From Idiomarinaceae bacterium HL-53 (GTDB taxonomy: Bacteria; Pseudomonadota; Gammaproteobacteria; Enterobacterales; Alteromonadaceae), in the NCBI GenBank assembly GCA_001458075.1, contig LN899469.1:2330659-2394658 (forward strand): DNA of 64,000 nt, written 5' to 3'. The notes beneath the pieces were generated by a model that worked only from the letters and a program-made list of their open reading frames with translations, was not told where the DNA came from and searched no databases. Positions 28,049 through 37,687 of this stretch are shown here, piece by piece. The translations under genes were made by a program, and so were the position numbers. Within the stretch, counting starts at the first letter, position 1. Each line of letters starts with the position of its first letter.

Positions 28049-28813
28049 TTAGCGAATAATGCCACGTGTAGATTGACCAATGAAGTCAATCATTGGTTGA
28101 ACTTCGGGAGCATTCATGTGCTCCATCGCTGCAAGGGCTTCTGCGAGCGTGTAACCATTACGATATAAAACTTTATAAGCACGTTTCACATTCGCTATTT
28201 GTTCTGAGCTGAAGCCTCTACGCTTTAAGCCTTCTGAATTGATTGTCCGGGGAACTGCATTGTGGCCCTGGGCCATGACATAAGGAGGAATGTCTTGCAC
28301 GACAACCGAACTAACCGCGGTAAATGCGTGGGAGCCAATTTTGCAAAATTGATGTACGCCAGTAAATCCACCCAAAATAACATGGTCACCTACATGAACA
28401 TGCCCTGCTAACGTAACCGCATTGGCAAAAATGTTATGGTTTCCAATCACGCAGTCATGGGCTACATGTACGTAGCCCATAAATAAGTTATCACTACCAA
28501 TTGTAGTGATACCCTGATCTTGAATGGTGCCGCGATGAATCGTCGTAGATTCGCGAAACACGTTACGATCGCCAATGACGAGCTCTGTTGGCTCGCCTGC
28601 GTATTTCTTGTCTTGGCAGTCTTCGCCGACTGATGCAAATTGAAATATGCGGTTTCCTTTGCCTAATTTAGTCGGGCCTCGCAAAACGACATGAGGACCA
28701 ATGACGCAATCATCACCAATTTCCACATGTGCCCCAACGATTGTATAGGGTCCAATAAAAACGTTATTTCCAATCTTCGCAGACGCGTCTATGATCGCGG
28801 TTTCATGAATCAA
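28049..28813 (-). CDS. lpxA: UDP-N-acetylglucosamine acyltransferase LpxA
   Basis: Catalyses the first step of lipid A synthesis, O-acylation of UDP-GlcNAc. It is a left-handed beta-helix trimer with many hexapeptide repeats (IGNNVFIGPYTIVG onward) and the catalytic histidine in YVHVAHDCVIG. I favour a TTG start at 28813 (254 residues, beginning MIHETAIID): it follows the fabZ stop by one base, has AAGGA 9 bases upstream and fits the usual LpxA N-terminus. A GTG at 28834 would add seven residues inside fabZ without a ribosome binding site. The C-terminal STRGIIR matches the family end. Confidence 0.93.
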   Translation of the reverse strand: MIHETAIIDASAKIGNNVFIGPYTIVGAHVEIGDDCVIGPHVVLRGPTKLGKGNRIFQFASVGEDCQDKKYAGEPTELVIGDRNVFRESTTIHRGTIQDQGITTIGSDNLFMGYVHVAHDCVIGNHNIFANAVTLAGHVHVGDHVILGGFTGVHQFCKIGSHAFTAVSSVVVQDIPPYVMAQGHNAVPRTINSEGLKRRGFSSEQIANVKRAYKVLYRNGYTLAEALAAMEHMNAPEVQPMIDFIGQSTRGIIR

Positions 28814-28814
28814 T

Positions 28815-29279
28815 TTAAACTTTCCTTCTCGCACACATTAAGTCAGCGCTCGCCGCCAATTGACCGTCAACTTCCGCGCGCCCTTTAAACTTCCAAATGC
28901 CACGCTTCTCTTTATCAAACTCAACGTGAAAATCGACACGGTCACCGGGAATGACTTGCCGCTTAAAACGCGCATTATCGATGCCAGCGAAGAGATAAAT
29001 TTCGTTCGACTCGATATCTTGCACCATTTTAAATCCAAGCAACCCCGTTGCTTGCGCCATCGCCTCTAGCAACATAACCCCAGGGAAAATCGGTTTACCC
29101 GGAAAATGTCCCATAAAAACCGGTTCATTGATGGTGATATTTTTAATCGCATGTAGCGACTTACCCGGCACATACGACACCACGCGATCAATCATCGCGA
29201 ATGGGTATCGATGTGGCAGAATATGCTGGATTTCATTAATATCGAAACCCGGTAAAGACTCTTCGCTCACAACATTCAC
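28815..29279 (-). CDS. fabZ: 3-hydroxyacyl-ACP dehydratase FabZ
   Basis: A hot-dog-fold dehydratase of type II fatty acid synthesis, 154 residues. The catalytic histidine lies in [14 protein letters not shown] and the catalytic glutamate in [10 protein letters not shown]. The N-terminal [14 protein letters not shown] motif is diagnostic of FabZ rather than FabA. It is embedded between lpxD and lpxA as in E. coli, linking fatty acid and lipid A flux. Its end overlaps the ribosome binding site of lpxA, suggesting coupling. Confidence 0.96.
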   Translation of the reverse strand: MNVVSEESLPGFDINEIQHILPHRYPFAMIDRVVSYVPGKSLHAIKNITINEPVFMGHFPGKPIFPGVMLLEAMAQATGLLGFKMVQDIESNEIYLFAGIDNARFKRQVIPGDRVDFHVEFDKEKRGIWKFKGRAEVDGQLAASADLMCARRKV

Positions 29280-29282
29280 CTA

Positions 29283-30302
29283 TTATTTATTTTTCTTTTC
29301 TAGTTCACGAACTCGTGTGAACAGTTCTGGTAGTTGTTTAAATCTAACGCTCGCACGAGACCATGTTGCATGATCCATCTCGGGTAAACCCGATGCAAGA
29401 ACCCCTGCTTCCTTGATATCTCGCGTCACCATGGTCATGCCGTTCGTTCGAACACCATCGGCAATTGAAATATGACCCGCAATTCCAGTATAGCCTGCAA
29501 ACATACAATTTTTACCAATCCGTGCACTACCGGCGACTCCGGTATGCGCCGCCATTGCCGTGTTCTCACCAATCTGGACGTTGTGCGCAATCATGCATAA
29601 ATTGTCGATAATACATCCTGATGCAATCAACGTGTCTTCAAGCGCGCCACGATCTACCGTGGTATTTGCACCAATTTCCACTCGATCGCCAATCACTACG
29701 GAACCAAGCTGTGGAATCTTGATCCATTGTTTACCATCATGCGCCCAGCCGAAACCGTCAGCACCGATCACCGCCCCACTATGAAAGGTGCAAGCATCGC
29801 CAATTATTACACGATGATAAATACTCACTTGGGGCCACAAACGACAGTGAGCACCGATCACCACTTCCTCGCCCACATTACATTGGGCACCAATGACCGT
29901 ATGCGCTCCAATTTGCGCATTTGCTGCAATGACTGCATTGGGTCCCACAGCCACGCCTTCACCTAACTGTGCAGTTGGGTCAACAAACGCAGTCGGGTGA
30001 ATTCCCACAGTTTCGGTCGGAGCTCGCTCAAAAAATTGCGCTGCCTTTGCATAGGTTAGATAAGGATTCGCATGCACGAGATAAGTACGCCCTGCATTTT
30101 GTTCCGCGACCTCTGGATGCACAATAATGGCCCCTGCGGCGGAACTGTCGAGCTGAGCTTGGTATTTTTTGTTTGCCAAAAACGACACTTGCTGCGGTGA
30201 AGCCGCAGCAAGTGTTGCTAAACCATTCACTTCATGGTCTGCATTACCGACAACCTCAGCGCCAATGGCAGCTGCAAGCTCGGCAAGAGTTACATGCGCC
30301 AT
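29283..30302 (-). CDS. lpxD: UDP-3-O-acylglucosamine N-acyltransferase LpxD
   Basis: Third acylation step of lipid A synthesis. The 339 residues begin with the LpxD N-terminal domain (LAELAAAIGAEVVGN, then FLANKKY), followed by a long left-handed beta-helix of hexapeptide repeats. The catalytic histidine is in MIAHNVQIG and a C-terminal helix (TRVRELEKKNK) closes the protein. It starts 2 bases after the skp stop on the same strand, so the two are tightly linked. Confidence 0.95.
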   Translation of the reverse strand: MAHVTLAELAAAIGAEVVGNADHEVNGLATLAAASPQQVSFLANKKYQAQLDSSAAGAIIVHPEVAEQNAGRTYLVHANPYLTYAKAAQFFERAPTETVGIHPTAFVDPTAQLGEGVAVGPNAVIAANAQIGAHTVIGAQCNVGEEVVIGAHCRLWPQVSIYHRVIIGDACTFHSGAVIGADGFGWAHDGKQWIKIPQLGSVVIGDRVEIGANTTVDRGALEDTLIASGCIIDNLCMIAHNVQIGENTAMAAHTGVAGSARIGKNCMFAGYTGIAGHISIADGVRTNGMTMVTRDIKEAGVLASGLPEMDHATWSRASVRFKQLPELFTRVRELEKKNK

Positions 30303-30304
30303 GC

Positions 30305-30820
30305 TTAGTCCTGAGTCATACGCTCGATGACACGAGGCGTGATATCTAGGCTGTCTTTTGCAAATGCTAGATTACCGGCCTCGATGACGAGATCGTAATC
30401 GCCTGCCGTCGCCATATCGTTAATGACCTGCTGAATTTGACCTAAAATACGGTTGCGTTCCTCAGTACGACGTTGGTTCAACTGCTGTGAAAGCTGCTCA
30501 CGACGCTCTTGATACTCGCCATACTGCGTTTGCAATTGGGTCATGGCTTCTTGCATCTCTTCTTCGCTCATGATTGCTTCATCACGCTGCAGACGTTCTT
30601 GTAACGCCGTCATTTCTTCTTCCATCGTGCGCAAGCGCTCTGCGCGATCTTGGAATTCACGCTCAATAATACTGCCAATTTCAGCTGCTTCCGGCAATTG
30701 CTCGAAGACCGCGCGGACATCAACCACTGCAACCTTCAATGGCGCCGACTGTGCATTTGCAGCAGCTGAACTAAACGCTAATGTTACAACCAGTGCTATC
30801 GATAAAAATATAGATTTCAA
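30305..30820 (-). CDS. skp: Periplasmic chaperone Skp/OmpH
   Basis: A trimeric jellyfish-shaped chaperone that carries unfolded outer-membrane proteins across the periplasm to BamA. The 171 residues have a signal peptide (cleavage near ANAQSA), a short beta segment (KVAVVDVRAVF) and a long Glu/Gln/Arg-rich coiled coil (about residues 50-130). They end with the YDLVIEAGN-like strand seen in OmpH proteins. It lies 41 bases after bamA, as in E. coli. Confidence 0.92.
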   Translation of the reverse strand: MKSIFLSIALVVTLAFSSAAANAQSAPLKVAVVDVRAVFEQLPEAAEIGSIIEREFQDRAERLRTMEEEMTALQERLQRDEAIMSEEEMQEAMTQLQTQYGEYQERREQLSQQLNQRRTEERNRILGQIQQVINDMATAGDYDLVIEAGNLAFAKDSLDITPRVIERMTQD

Positions 30821-30861
30821 AACTTCTTCCTCTTTTCTAACAGTGATTAAATAAGTTCAAA

Positions 30862-33339
30862 TTAGAACGTTGTACCAATATTAAATGTAAACCGGTCTTC
30901 TAGCTCCGTATCAAGCGACTTAATTGGGAAACCCAAACTAAAAGTGAAAGCGCCCATGGGAGACAACCATTGAATACTCACACCATATGATGCCTGATAA
31001 TTACTCGGATCACTATAATCCCAAAATGGAACCTCATCGACGATTCGTAGATCTTTATAGTCGCCATAATCAAATTCCGTGTCCCACACCGAACTAAAAT
31101 CGACGAACGCGCTGGTACGTACAGTACCTCGCGCCTCCTCACCTGCGAACGGAGTCGGGAAAATAAGCTCTAAACTTGCGTTCATCATCGCATTACCACC
31201 TAAGGCACTGCGCCTTGACACTTCTATTGTATCAAATTCAGGTCCTAATGCGATTTGCGTAGGTACACCATTGCTATCAGGAGGACCTTGGATAAACGAA
31301 GGTCTACGAATGATCCCACGAGGACCTGTTCTGTTTTGCTCAAAACCACGAAGTGACTCCGAACCACCGCCATAGAAGTTTTCCCAGAATGGTAACGTAA
31401 ATTCGAATCCATCGTCGTCACCATACCCATTACCGTAGCCTGCATTCAATCGCAGTAAACCAACCCACTTATGGTCTCGGTCAAAAGGTTGGTAGTAACG
31501 GAAATTATACTCAGCACGGAAATATTGGAGATCGCTATTCGGCGCCGTTACTTTGGCTCGTAACGTATTTTCTGAACCATCGGTAGGGAATACTCCTCGA
31601 TTCAAAGTCACTCGAGACCATGCCGCAGTCGCATAAAAAGAGTCAAACTCAAGGCTGGTCTCGTTAGATGAGCGAACCGCATAGCGCTCATAAAAATCAT
31701 TGATTTGATCAAATGGATTTAATTGCGTGATACCAGTACTCGAATAACCAAAACCGAAATTCAGCCGATTATACTCATTCACCGGAAAACCGATATCCGC
31801 ACCGATGCCCCAGGAGGTCTGATTAAATTGCTGCAAGTTCGCTCGGCCGCCGTCGAAATCGCTGTAATTAATACTTCCACCCAAACTAACGCCATCATCT
31901 GTAAAATAGTTATCGCGATAGTTTAACTGCAAAGACTTTGAATAACGGTTCGTATCAATTTGGAAACCGACACTATTCCCTGTACCTAAAAAATTTTGTT
32001 GCGAAACCGCTGCGTTCAAACTCAAACCAGCAAAGTCACCGTAACCTACACCTGCAGAAATTGACCCTGAAGGTTGTTCTTTCACCCGGTAAAGCACTTC
32101 GACCTGGTCGTCTTCACCAGGCACTGGAATGGTTTCGACCTCTACCGTTTCGAAGTATCCCAAACGCTCCAATCTAACTTTGCCAGACTCAACGAGTTGG
32201 TCTGACAACCAAGCTCCTTCAATCTGACGCATTTCACGACGTAAAACTTCGTCTGCGGTCGCGTCATTCCCTTCGAAGTTAATGCGCCGCACATAAACAC
32301 GTTGTCCAGGGTCCACCATCATCGAAAGCTCGACGGTTTTATCCTCTTCATTAACTTCAGGCATTGTTCTTACTTCGGTGCGGGCATAGCCCATGCGACT
32401 AAAGTAACTTTTGATCGCGTCTTCTAAACTAGTGACTCGTGCTTGGCTGTACTGCTGATCCTCAAGCAAGCTCGCAATTCGCTCTAGCCATTCGCGATGA
32501 CGCTGAATGTCTCCTAATAGTTTCACTCCTCGAATATCGTACTGGTCGCCCTCTGTCACATTGAGCGTTACATAAATGCGCTCTAACTCAGGCGTAATAT
32601 CTACTTGCACAGAATCCATCGAGAACTGCAAGTAGCCATTATCTAGATACATTGATTCAATGGTTTCAATATCACCGACCAACTGTTCTTGCTGGTAATT
32701 GCGTTTCGTAAAAACTCGCCAAAATGGCACTTCGTCACGCAGCTCCATTTGCGCCAGCAATTCTTCACGACTGAAAACTTCGTTACCAATCACGTTAATT
32801 TGAGCAATTTCTGCAGCAGGCCCTTCCTCGAACTCAAAACGAAGCTGCACTCGGTTACGCGGCAGGTTGATCACTTGTACGTCAACCTGAGCGTTGTATT
32901 TACCAACGCTATGATAGAACTGCTCAATACTCTTGGCGATACCCGTTATTACCGTTCTATCGAGCGTTTCACCCTCAGCAATCCCAGAGTTCAACAGACT
33001 GTCTCTCAGTTGATCTTCTTCCAGATCTTCATTGCCTTCGAACTCAAGTTCGCTAATCATTGGGCGTTCGCGCACCGAAATAACTAGCGTGCCCCCTTCT
33101 TGTTCCACACTGATATCGTCAAAATGACTCGACGCATAGAGTTCTCGAATAACTTCACGGATACCTAACGCGTCAATTTCGTCGCCCGGCCGCACAGGAA
33201 CATGTGTCAAAGCGGCTCCCAACGCAACGCGCTGTAACCCTCGAATTTGAATGTCTTGAACTAAAAATGTTTCAGCAGTCGCTACAGAAGAACCAGCCCC
33301 TGCTAACGCGATACCTACAACCCAATGCTTCAATGTCAT
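30862..33339 (-). CDS. bamA: Outer membrane protein assembly factor BamA
   Basis: Central Omp85 component of the BAM complex, 825 residues. A signal peptide (ending near SVATAE) is followed by five POTRA domains (roughly residues 23-420), starting with FLVQDIQIRGLQRV. A 16-strand beta barrel then contains the Omp85 lid-loop motif region (GSESLRGFE). The chain ends FNIGTTF with the terminal aromatic typical of outer-membrane barrels. It is downstream of rseP and upstream of skp in the conserved order. Confidence 0.96.
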   Translation of the reverse strand: MTLKHWVVGIALAGAGSSVATAETFLVQDIQIRGLQRVALGAALTHVPVRPGDEIDALGIREVIRELYASSHFDDISVEQEGGTLVISVRERPMISELEFEGNEDLEEDQLRDSLLNSGIAEGETLDRTVITGIAKSIEQFYHSVGKYNAQVDVQVINLPRNRVQLRFEFEEGPAAEIAQINVIGNEVFSREELLAQMELRDEVPFWRVFTKRNYQQEQLVGDIETIESMYLDNGYLQFSMDSVQVDITPELERIYVTLNVTEGDQYDIRGVKLLGDIQRHREWLERIASLLEDQQYSQARVTSLEDAIKSYFSRMGYARTEVRTMPEVNEEDKTVELSMMVDPGQRVYVRRINFEGNDATADEVLRREMRQIEGAWLSDQLVESGKVRLERLGYFETVEVETIPVPGEDDQVEVLYRVKEQPSGSISAGVGYGDFAGLSLNAAVSQQNFLGTGNSVGFQIDTNRYSKSLQLNYRDNYFTDDGVSLGGSINYSDFDGGRANLQQFNQTSWGIGADIGFPVNEYNRLNFGFGYSSTGITQLNPFDQINDFYERYAVRSSNETSLEFDSFYATAAWSRVTLNRGVFPTDGSENTLRAKVTAPNSDLQYFRAEYNFRYYQPFDRDHKWVGLLRLNAGYGNGYGDDDGFEFTLPFWENFYGGGSESLRGFEQNRTGPRGIIRRPSFIQGPPDSNGVPTQIALGPEFDTIEVSRRSALGGNAMMNASLELIFPTPFAGEEARGTVRTSAFVDFSSVWDTEFDYGDYKDLRIVDEVPFWDYSDPSNYQASYGVSIQWLSPMGAFTFSLGFPIKSLDTELEDRFTFNIGTTF

Positions 33340-33365
33340 GAAAATACGTCTTTTTGTTTATGAAT

Positions 33366-34709
33366 TTATGGTAATAAACGGCTGATATCGTTAAACACAG
33401 CAATTATCATTAAAAATGCCAGAATCAATATTCCGAACCGAAAACCAACTTCTTGAACCCGCTCTGACACGGGTTTTCCCTGCACCGCTTCAATGGCGTA
33501 ATACAACAAATGCCCGCCATCTAACATAGGTATGGGTAACAGGTTTAATATCCCCAAACTCACACTAATGAGTGCCATAAAACTCAGGAAGTATACCAGT
33601 CCATAGCTCGCGTGGCTTCCTGCACCTTGGGCTATCCCAATAGGACCGCTCAAGTTATCTATCCCTACATCACCGACAATGAGTTTTTTCACCATGCCTA
33701 GCGAAAGTCCCATCAGTTGCCAAGTTCGCTCTACACCTCCGATCAACGCGTCAATTGGCCCTGATTTCAAAACGAAACGATACTGTTCTGGGTATGGTTC
33801 ACTTAGCGGCGCCACCCCCAGATATCCTCGCCCTTCTCGCTCTGCCAGTTGAACATTGAAACGCAGCTGCTCTGCTCCCCGCTCTATTGCTATTGCGACT
33901 GTTTCATTCGGTTGCGCGGCAAGCAGACTCGTTATTTGTTCCCATTTTTCCACGGGAGTTCCATTCACAGCCACAATTTTATCATTCTGCTGCAGACCGG
34001 CAAGTTGCGCAGGTGAATTATCTTCAATCCAAAACAGTGTCGTTGTGGGTTCTGGGCTATACACTTGAATACCCAAGCTACCCAAGGTGGTTTCTGTGTT
34101 CGGATCGAATTCCCACTGAGTCAGGTTTAATCGCGAAGTTGCCATTTCACCGCTGCTATCAACTGTTGTGATAGTCGTCTCGCTGTCGCCCATACGAGCA
34201 ACCAAACGCAAATTCACATCTTGCCAGTCTTCAACAGTCTTCCCGTCGACTTCCACCACTTCAGACAATGGCAGTAACCCTGCTCTTTGAGCAATACTGT
34301 CCGGGTTAACATCGCCAATGATCGGTTTCACTGTTGGCATACCAATCATTAACATCAGCCATAGAACAGCAATGGAAAAAATAAAATTGGCAATAGGACC
34401 CGCAGCAACGATCGCGGCGCGCTGCCCTAACGACTTATTACGAAAGCTACGAGGTACGTCTTCCGGTTCCGTCGGTTCAAGTTCATGATCTAGCATTTTA
34501 ACGTAGCCGCCCAGAGGAATTGCGGCCACTTGATATTGCGTACCATCTTTGGCGACACGCTTCCAAATGGGCTTTCCGAAGCCAATAGAAAACGTGATGA
34601 TCTTAACACCACAACGGCGCGCAACCCAGAAATGGCCAAATTCATGAAACGTGACAACGAAACCCAGTGCCACAATAAATCCGCCGATTGACCAAAGTAC
34701 CTGCTCCAA
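33366..34709 (-). CDS. rseP: Site-2 intramembrane protease RseP
   Basis: An inner-membrane zinc metalloprotease that cleaves RseA in the sigma-E envelope stress response and clears signal peptides. The 447 residues (E. coli 450) carry HEFGH in the first membrane helix (TFHEFGHFWVARR), two PDZ domains in the periplasmic part (around residues 115-300), and the LDG motif (PIPMLDGGHLLYY) in a C-terminal helix. It lies between dxr and bamA, matching the envelope-biogenesis cluster. Confidence 0.95.
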   Translation of the reverse strand: MEQVLWSIGGFIVALGFVVTFHEFGHFWVARRCGVKIITFSIGFGKPIWKRVAKDGTQYQVAAIPLGGYVKMLDHELEPTEPEDVPRSFRNKSLGQRAAIVAAGPIANFIFSIAVLWLMLMIGMPTVKPIIGDVNPDSIAQRAGLLPLSEVVEVDGKTVEDWQDVNLRLVARMGDSETTITTVDSSGEMATSRLNLTQWEFDPNTETTLGSLGIQVYSPEPTTTLFWIEDNSPAQLAGLQQNDKIVAVNGTPVEKWEQITSLLAAQPNETVAIAIERGAEQLRFNVQLAEREGRGYLGVAPLSEPYPEQYRFVLKSGPIDALIGGVERTWQLMGLSLGMVKKLIVGDVGIDNLSGPIGIAQGAGSHASYGLVYFLSFMALISVSLGILNLLPIPMLDGGHLLYYAIEAVQGKPVSERVQEVGFRFGILILAFLMIIAVFNDISRLLP

Positions 34710-34710
34710 A

Positions 34711-35943
34711 CTAACCCCACCTTGCTTCTAAATATTTGAATGCCGCGGCTCTTGCCGCTTGGTCACAGGCCAAAATACCTTCCAAATCATCGACCGTGGT
34801 TGCAAGTTGAAGTTCGATAATTTCCTCACAAATTTCTGCAATAGCAGTAAACGGAATTTGCTTGTTTAAGAATGCTGCTACAGCGACTTCGTTCACCGCG
34901 TTTAACGTAGTCGTCGCAACCTGGCCCGACCAACAGGCGTCAATCGCTAACTGCAAACATGGATATCGCCTCGTATCAAACGCCTCAAAGGTGAGTGCAC
35001 CCAGTGTAGCAAAGTTCAATCGCGATACCCCACTTTCAATACGCTCCGGGTACCCGAGTGCATAAGCGATAGGCGTTCTCATATCAGGCTCACCCATTTG
35101 GGCGATAATCGAGCCGTCGGCATATTGCACCATTGAGTGAATGACACTCTGTGGGTGCACAATCACCTCAATATCCCTTTGTCTACAATTGAACAGCCAA
35201 CGAGCCTCAATATACTCAAGGCCTTTATTTAACATCGTGGCAGAATCGACCGATATTTTTTGCCCCATGGACCAATTCGGATGCTTGCATGCGGCTTCTG
35301 GAGTCTGCTTTTCGAGTTGTGCCAAGGGAAGTTCACGAAATGGGCCGCCCGAACCGGTAAGAAGAATTTTCTCGACGCCAAACTTACTCAACTTCGCGGT
35401 TCCGAAGCTTTGTTGAACTGCAGTTGGAAGCGCTTGGAAAATAGCGTTATGTTCGCTATCCACAGGCAAGATTTGTGCGCCCGATTGATGCGCGGCTTGC
35501 ATAAATAGTTGCCCACTCATCACCAACGCTTCTTTATTCGCCAACAATACTCTCTTGCCCGCTTTTACAGCGGCTAAAGTAGGAGTTAAACCCGCCGCAC
35601 CGACAATCGCGGCCATAACAGTTGTAACCTCAGGTGCAGTCGCTACCAGCTCTAATTCAGAAGCGCCGCTCAACACCTCGGTTTTCAACCCCAGCTCGCT
35701 CACAACGCCGCGTAGCTGTGTTGCCGAGTAGGAGTCTGACATCACCGCATAACGTGGTTTTACACGCTCGCAAATGTCGAGCATTTGCTCCCAATTCTGA
35801 CACGCTGTGACCGCAAAAACTTCGAAGTGTTCAGGGTGCTGCAGTAATACATTCAGCGTACTAGAACCTATGGAGCCGGTTGCTCCTAGCACAGTAACGA
35901 CTTGTTTGCCTTGATGTATCCCATCAAACTTCGGCTGCTGCAT
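34711..35943 (-). CDS. dxr: 1-deoxy-D-xylulose 5-phosphate reductoisomerase
   Basis: Second enzyme of the MEP isoprenoid pathway, using NADPH to form 2-C-methyl-D-erythritol 4-phosphate. The nucleotide-binding start VTVLGATGSIGSSTL, the ANKEALVMSG segment, the metal and substrate residues in VDSEHNAIFQ, the flexible loop region TGSGGPFRELP, and NKGLEYIEA near the substrate pocket are all present. The ATG at 35943 (410 residues) follows the cdsA stop by one base. A GTG at 35958 would overlap cdsA and has no better ribosome site. It ends one base before rseP begins. Confidence 0.94.
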   Translation of the reverse strand: MQQPKFDGIHQGKQVVTVLGATGSIGSSTLNVLLQHPEHFEVFAVTACQNWEQMLDICERVKPRYAVMSDSYSATQLRGVVSELGLKTEVLSGASELELVATAPEVTTVMAAIVGAAGLTPTLAAVKAGKRVLLANKEALVMSGQLFMQAAHQSGAQILPVDSEHNAIFQALPTAVQQSFGTAKLSKFGVEKILLTGSGGPFRELPLAQLEKQTPEAACKHPNWSMGQKISVDSATMLNKGLEYIEARWLFNCRQRDIEVIVHPQSVIHSMVQYADGSIIAQMGEPDMRTPIAYALGYPERIESGVSRLNFATLGALTFEAFDTRRYPCLQLAIDACWSGQVATTTLNAVNEVAVAAFLNKQIPFTAIAEICEEIIELQLATTVDDLEGILACDQAARAAAFKYLEARWG

Positions 35944-35944
35944 A

Positions 35945-36829
35945 TTAACTACTACCACCGAAATAAGGGTGAATTAACCATAAGTAACCCAACAAAAATA
36001 TAGGCAACGCGGAAGTTAGGCTATCAATTCGATCGAGTATCCCGCCATGACCAGGCAGCAAAGAACCACTATCTTTTAGGCCCGCACAACGTTTAAACAT
36101 ACTCTCGTTCAAGTCGCCGAAAACAGAAACAATGACTGCGAGCGTTCCAATCAAATAATAGCCCGTTAAAATATGCTGAGGCACTGGCAAGGTATAGGCT
36201 ACGACCGCCATTACTACTAAAGCGAGAAATAAACCGCCCACAAAACCTTCCTTCGTTTTGCCGGGGCTCACATGTGGCATTAGTTTATGTTTACCGAAAC
36301 GCTTACCAGCAAAAAAAGCACCAATATCTGCCGCCCAAACGAGCAGAAATAAAAAGAGCACCGTCCAAGAGCCGAAATATTCATTGTCGTCATAATGTAA
36401 TGCGCGCAGACTGAGTAGCGCAGCCCACGCGGGAATCAATACGAGCACGCCAAACACACCCACAAAAATACGGCTACGAGCCCAAACAGCTCGGCTGCGA
36501 GGGAAGGTGAACACGAGGAAGATAGCGAAAAACCACCAAATGCATCCCAATATAACAGGATAGAAGACGGCATTTGCTAAATCGGTCGCCGACCAAATGG
36601 CATGTACAGGGGTAATGTAAGCAAGGATAGCCACCAAAACGGCAATGAGCAGACAATAAAGCGAGCGCCCCGCAGTTTTATGAACCCCCATCAGCGGCGC
36701 CCATTCCCACGCTGCTAACACCATTACGCCTCCAATTACCCAATTAAACCAAGCTAGCGGCAATAGAAATACAATGGCAAGCGCCATCGGCAACAAAAAG
36801 GCTGCCGTTAAAATTCGCTGTTTCAACAA
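35945..36829 (-). CDS. cdsA: Phosphatidate cytidylyltransferase CdsA
   Basis: Inner-membrane enzyme that makes CDP-diacylglycerol from phosphatidic acid and CTP, the branch point for all phospholipids. The 294 residues hold about eight hydrophobic helices and the C-terminal CDP-DAG synthase signature (DLNESMFKRCAGLKDSG followed by LLPGHGGILDRIDS). It follows uppS by 15 bases and leads directly into dxr, so isoprenoid carrier and phospholipid precursors are co-expressed. Confidence 0.94.
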   Translation of the reverse strand: MLKQRILTAAFLLPMALAIVFLLPLAWFNWVIGGVMVLAAWEWAPLMGVHKTAGRSLYCLLIAVLVAILAYITPVHAIWSATDLANAVFYPVILGCIWWFFAIFLVFTFPRSRAVWARSRIFVGVFGVLVLIPAWAALLSLRALHYDDNEYFGSWTVLFLFLLVWAADIGAFFAGKRFGKHKLMPHVSPGKTKEGFVGGLFLALVVMAVVAYTLPVPQHILTGYYLIGTLAVIVSVFGDLNESMFKRCAGLKDSGSLLPGHGGILDRIDSLTSALPIFLLGYLWLIHPYFGGSS

Positions 36830-36844
36830 AGAAAAATCCTCATG

Positions 36845-37606
36845 TTATCTTCCTGCCAGCATTTGTTGTCGTTGTTCGCTGGTCAGTCCAAAGCGCCTTT
36901 CTCTGGTAATAAAGCAATCAATTGCTTCGGCAAACACTTGGTCATCAAAGTCGGGCCACAAAGTGTCCGTAAAGAAAAACTCTGCATATGCCAGTTGCCA
37001 TAAGAGAAAGTTGCTTATTCTGATATCTCCGCCCGTTCGAATCAAGAGATCCGGAGGGGGAATATCCGCCAGTTGCACATAACTACCCAACATGGCTTCA
37101 TTTATATCTTCTGGCTCAATTTTACCAGCCTTCACATCTCGTGCTGCTCGTTGGCATGCGGTAGCAATATCCCAACGCCCACCATAGTTGGCAGCAACGT
37201 TCAAAACCAGTGATTTGTTGTCTTGAGTTTGCTGCTCGGCTTCCGCTATACGCTGCTGCAAGCGCTCTGAAAAGCGCGAAATATCGCCCACCACCCGCAA
37301 CTTCACGTCATTTTTATTGAGTTGGGGCACTTCGCGTTTAAGTACCGTCACGAAGAGCTCCATGAGCACGCTCACTTCAGCGCTGGGTCGCCCCCAGTTT
37401 TCACTACTGAAAGCGAAGAGCGTGAGTGCTTCTATTTGGTTTCTCCGAGCAAAAGCAACGGCTTTACGCACGGCGCTCGCACCCGCACGATGCCCGTGCG
37501 TTCGAGACTTGCCACGTTGTGTCGCCCAACGCCCATTCCCATCCATAATAATGGCAACATGGCGAGGCAATCCTTCAATTTTCGCTGGAGGCGGAGAATT
37601 TGTCAT
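36845..37606 (-). CDS. uppS: Undecaprenyl diphosphate synthase (ditrans,polycis)
   Basis: Cis-prenyltransferase making the C55 carrier lipid for peptidoglycan and O-antigen. The 253 residues show the catalytic Asp in IIMDGNGRWA, the following RGKSRTHGHRAG pyrophosphate-binding region, LTLFAFSSENWGRP and the C-terminal PPDLLIRTGGDIRISNFLLW signature. It is separated from frr by a terminator-like hairpin and has its own candidate promoter, so it may start a new transcription unit. Confidence 0.95.
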   Translation of the reverse strand: MTNSPPPAKIEGLPRHVAIIMDGNGRWATQRGKSRTHGHRAGASAVRKAVAFARRNQIEALTLFAFSSENWGRPSAEVSVLMELFVTVLKREVPQLNKNDVKLRVVGDISRFSERLQQRIAEAEQQTQDNKSLVLNVAANYGGRWDIATACQRAARDVKAGKIEPEDINEAMLGSYVQLADIPPPDLLIRTGGDIRISNFLLWQLAYAEFFFTDTLWPDFDDQVFAEAIDCFITRERRFGLTSEQRQQMLAGR

Positions 37607-37620
37607 TTTACCGACTTTAT

Positions 37621-37658
37621 AAAAAATAAACGCCGCGAAAGTATACCTAACACGGCGT
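37621..37658 (-). terminator. Terminator after frr
   Basis: On the minus strand a stem of ACGCCG with CGGCGT (37653-37658 and 37630-37635) is followed by a T-rich run (TTATTTTTT, 37621-37629). It lies 30 bases past the frr stop. The stem is short and the 17-base loop is long, so termination may be partial. Confidence 0.55.
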
Positions 37659-37668
37659 GTAGCACCAA
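37640..37668 (-). promoter_or_regulatory. Candidate uppS promoter inside the frr terminator
   Basis: On the minus strand TTGGTG (37663-37668), a 17-base spacer and TATACT (37640-37645) form a reasonable sigma-70 promoter. The -10 element sits in the loop of the frr terminator hairpin. Transcription would start near the 3' arm of the stem, about 25-30 bases before the uppS ATG. By-eye prediction only. Confidence 0.45.
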
Positions 37669-37687
37669 TGTTTTACCGAACGAGCGG

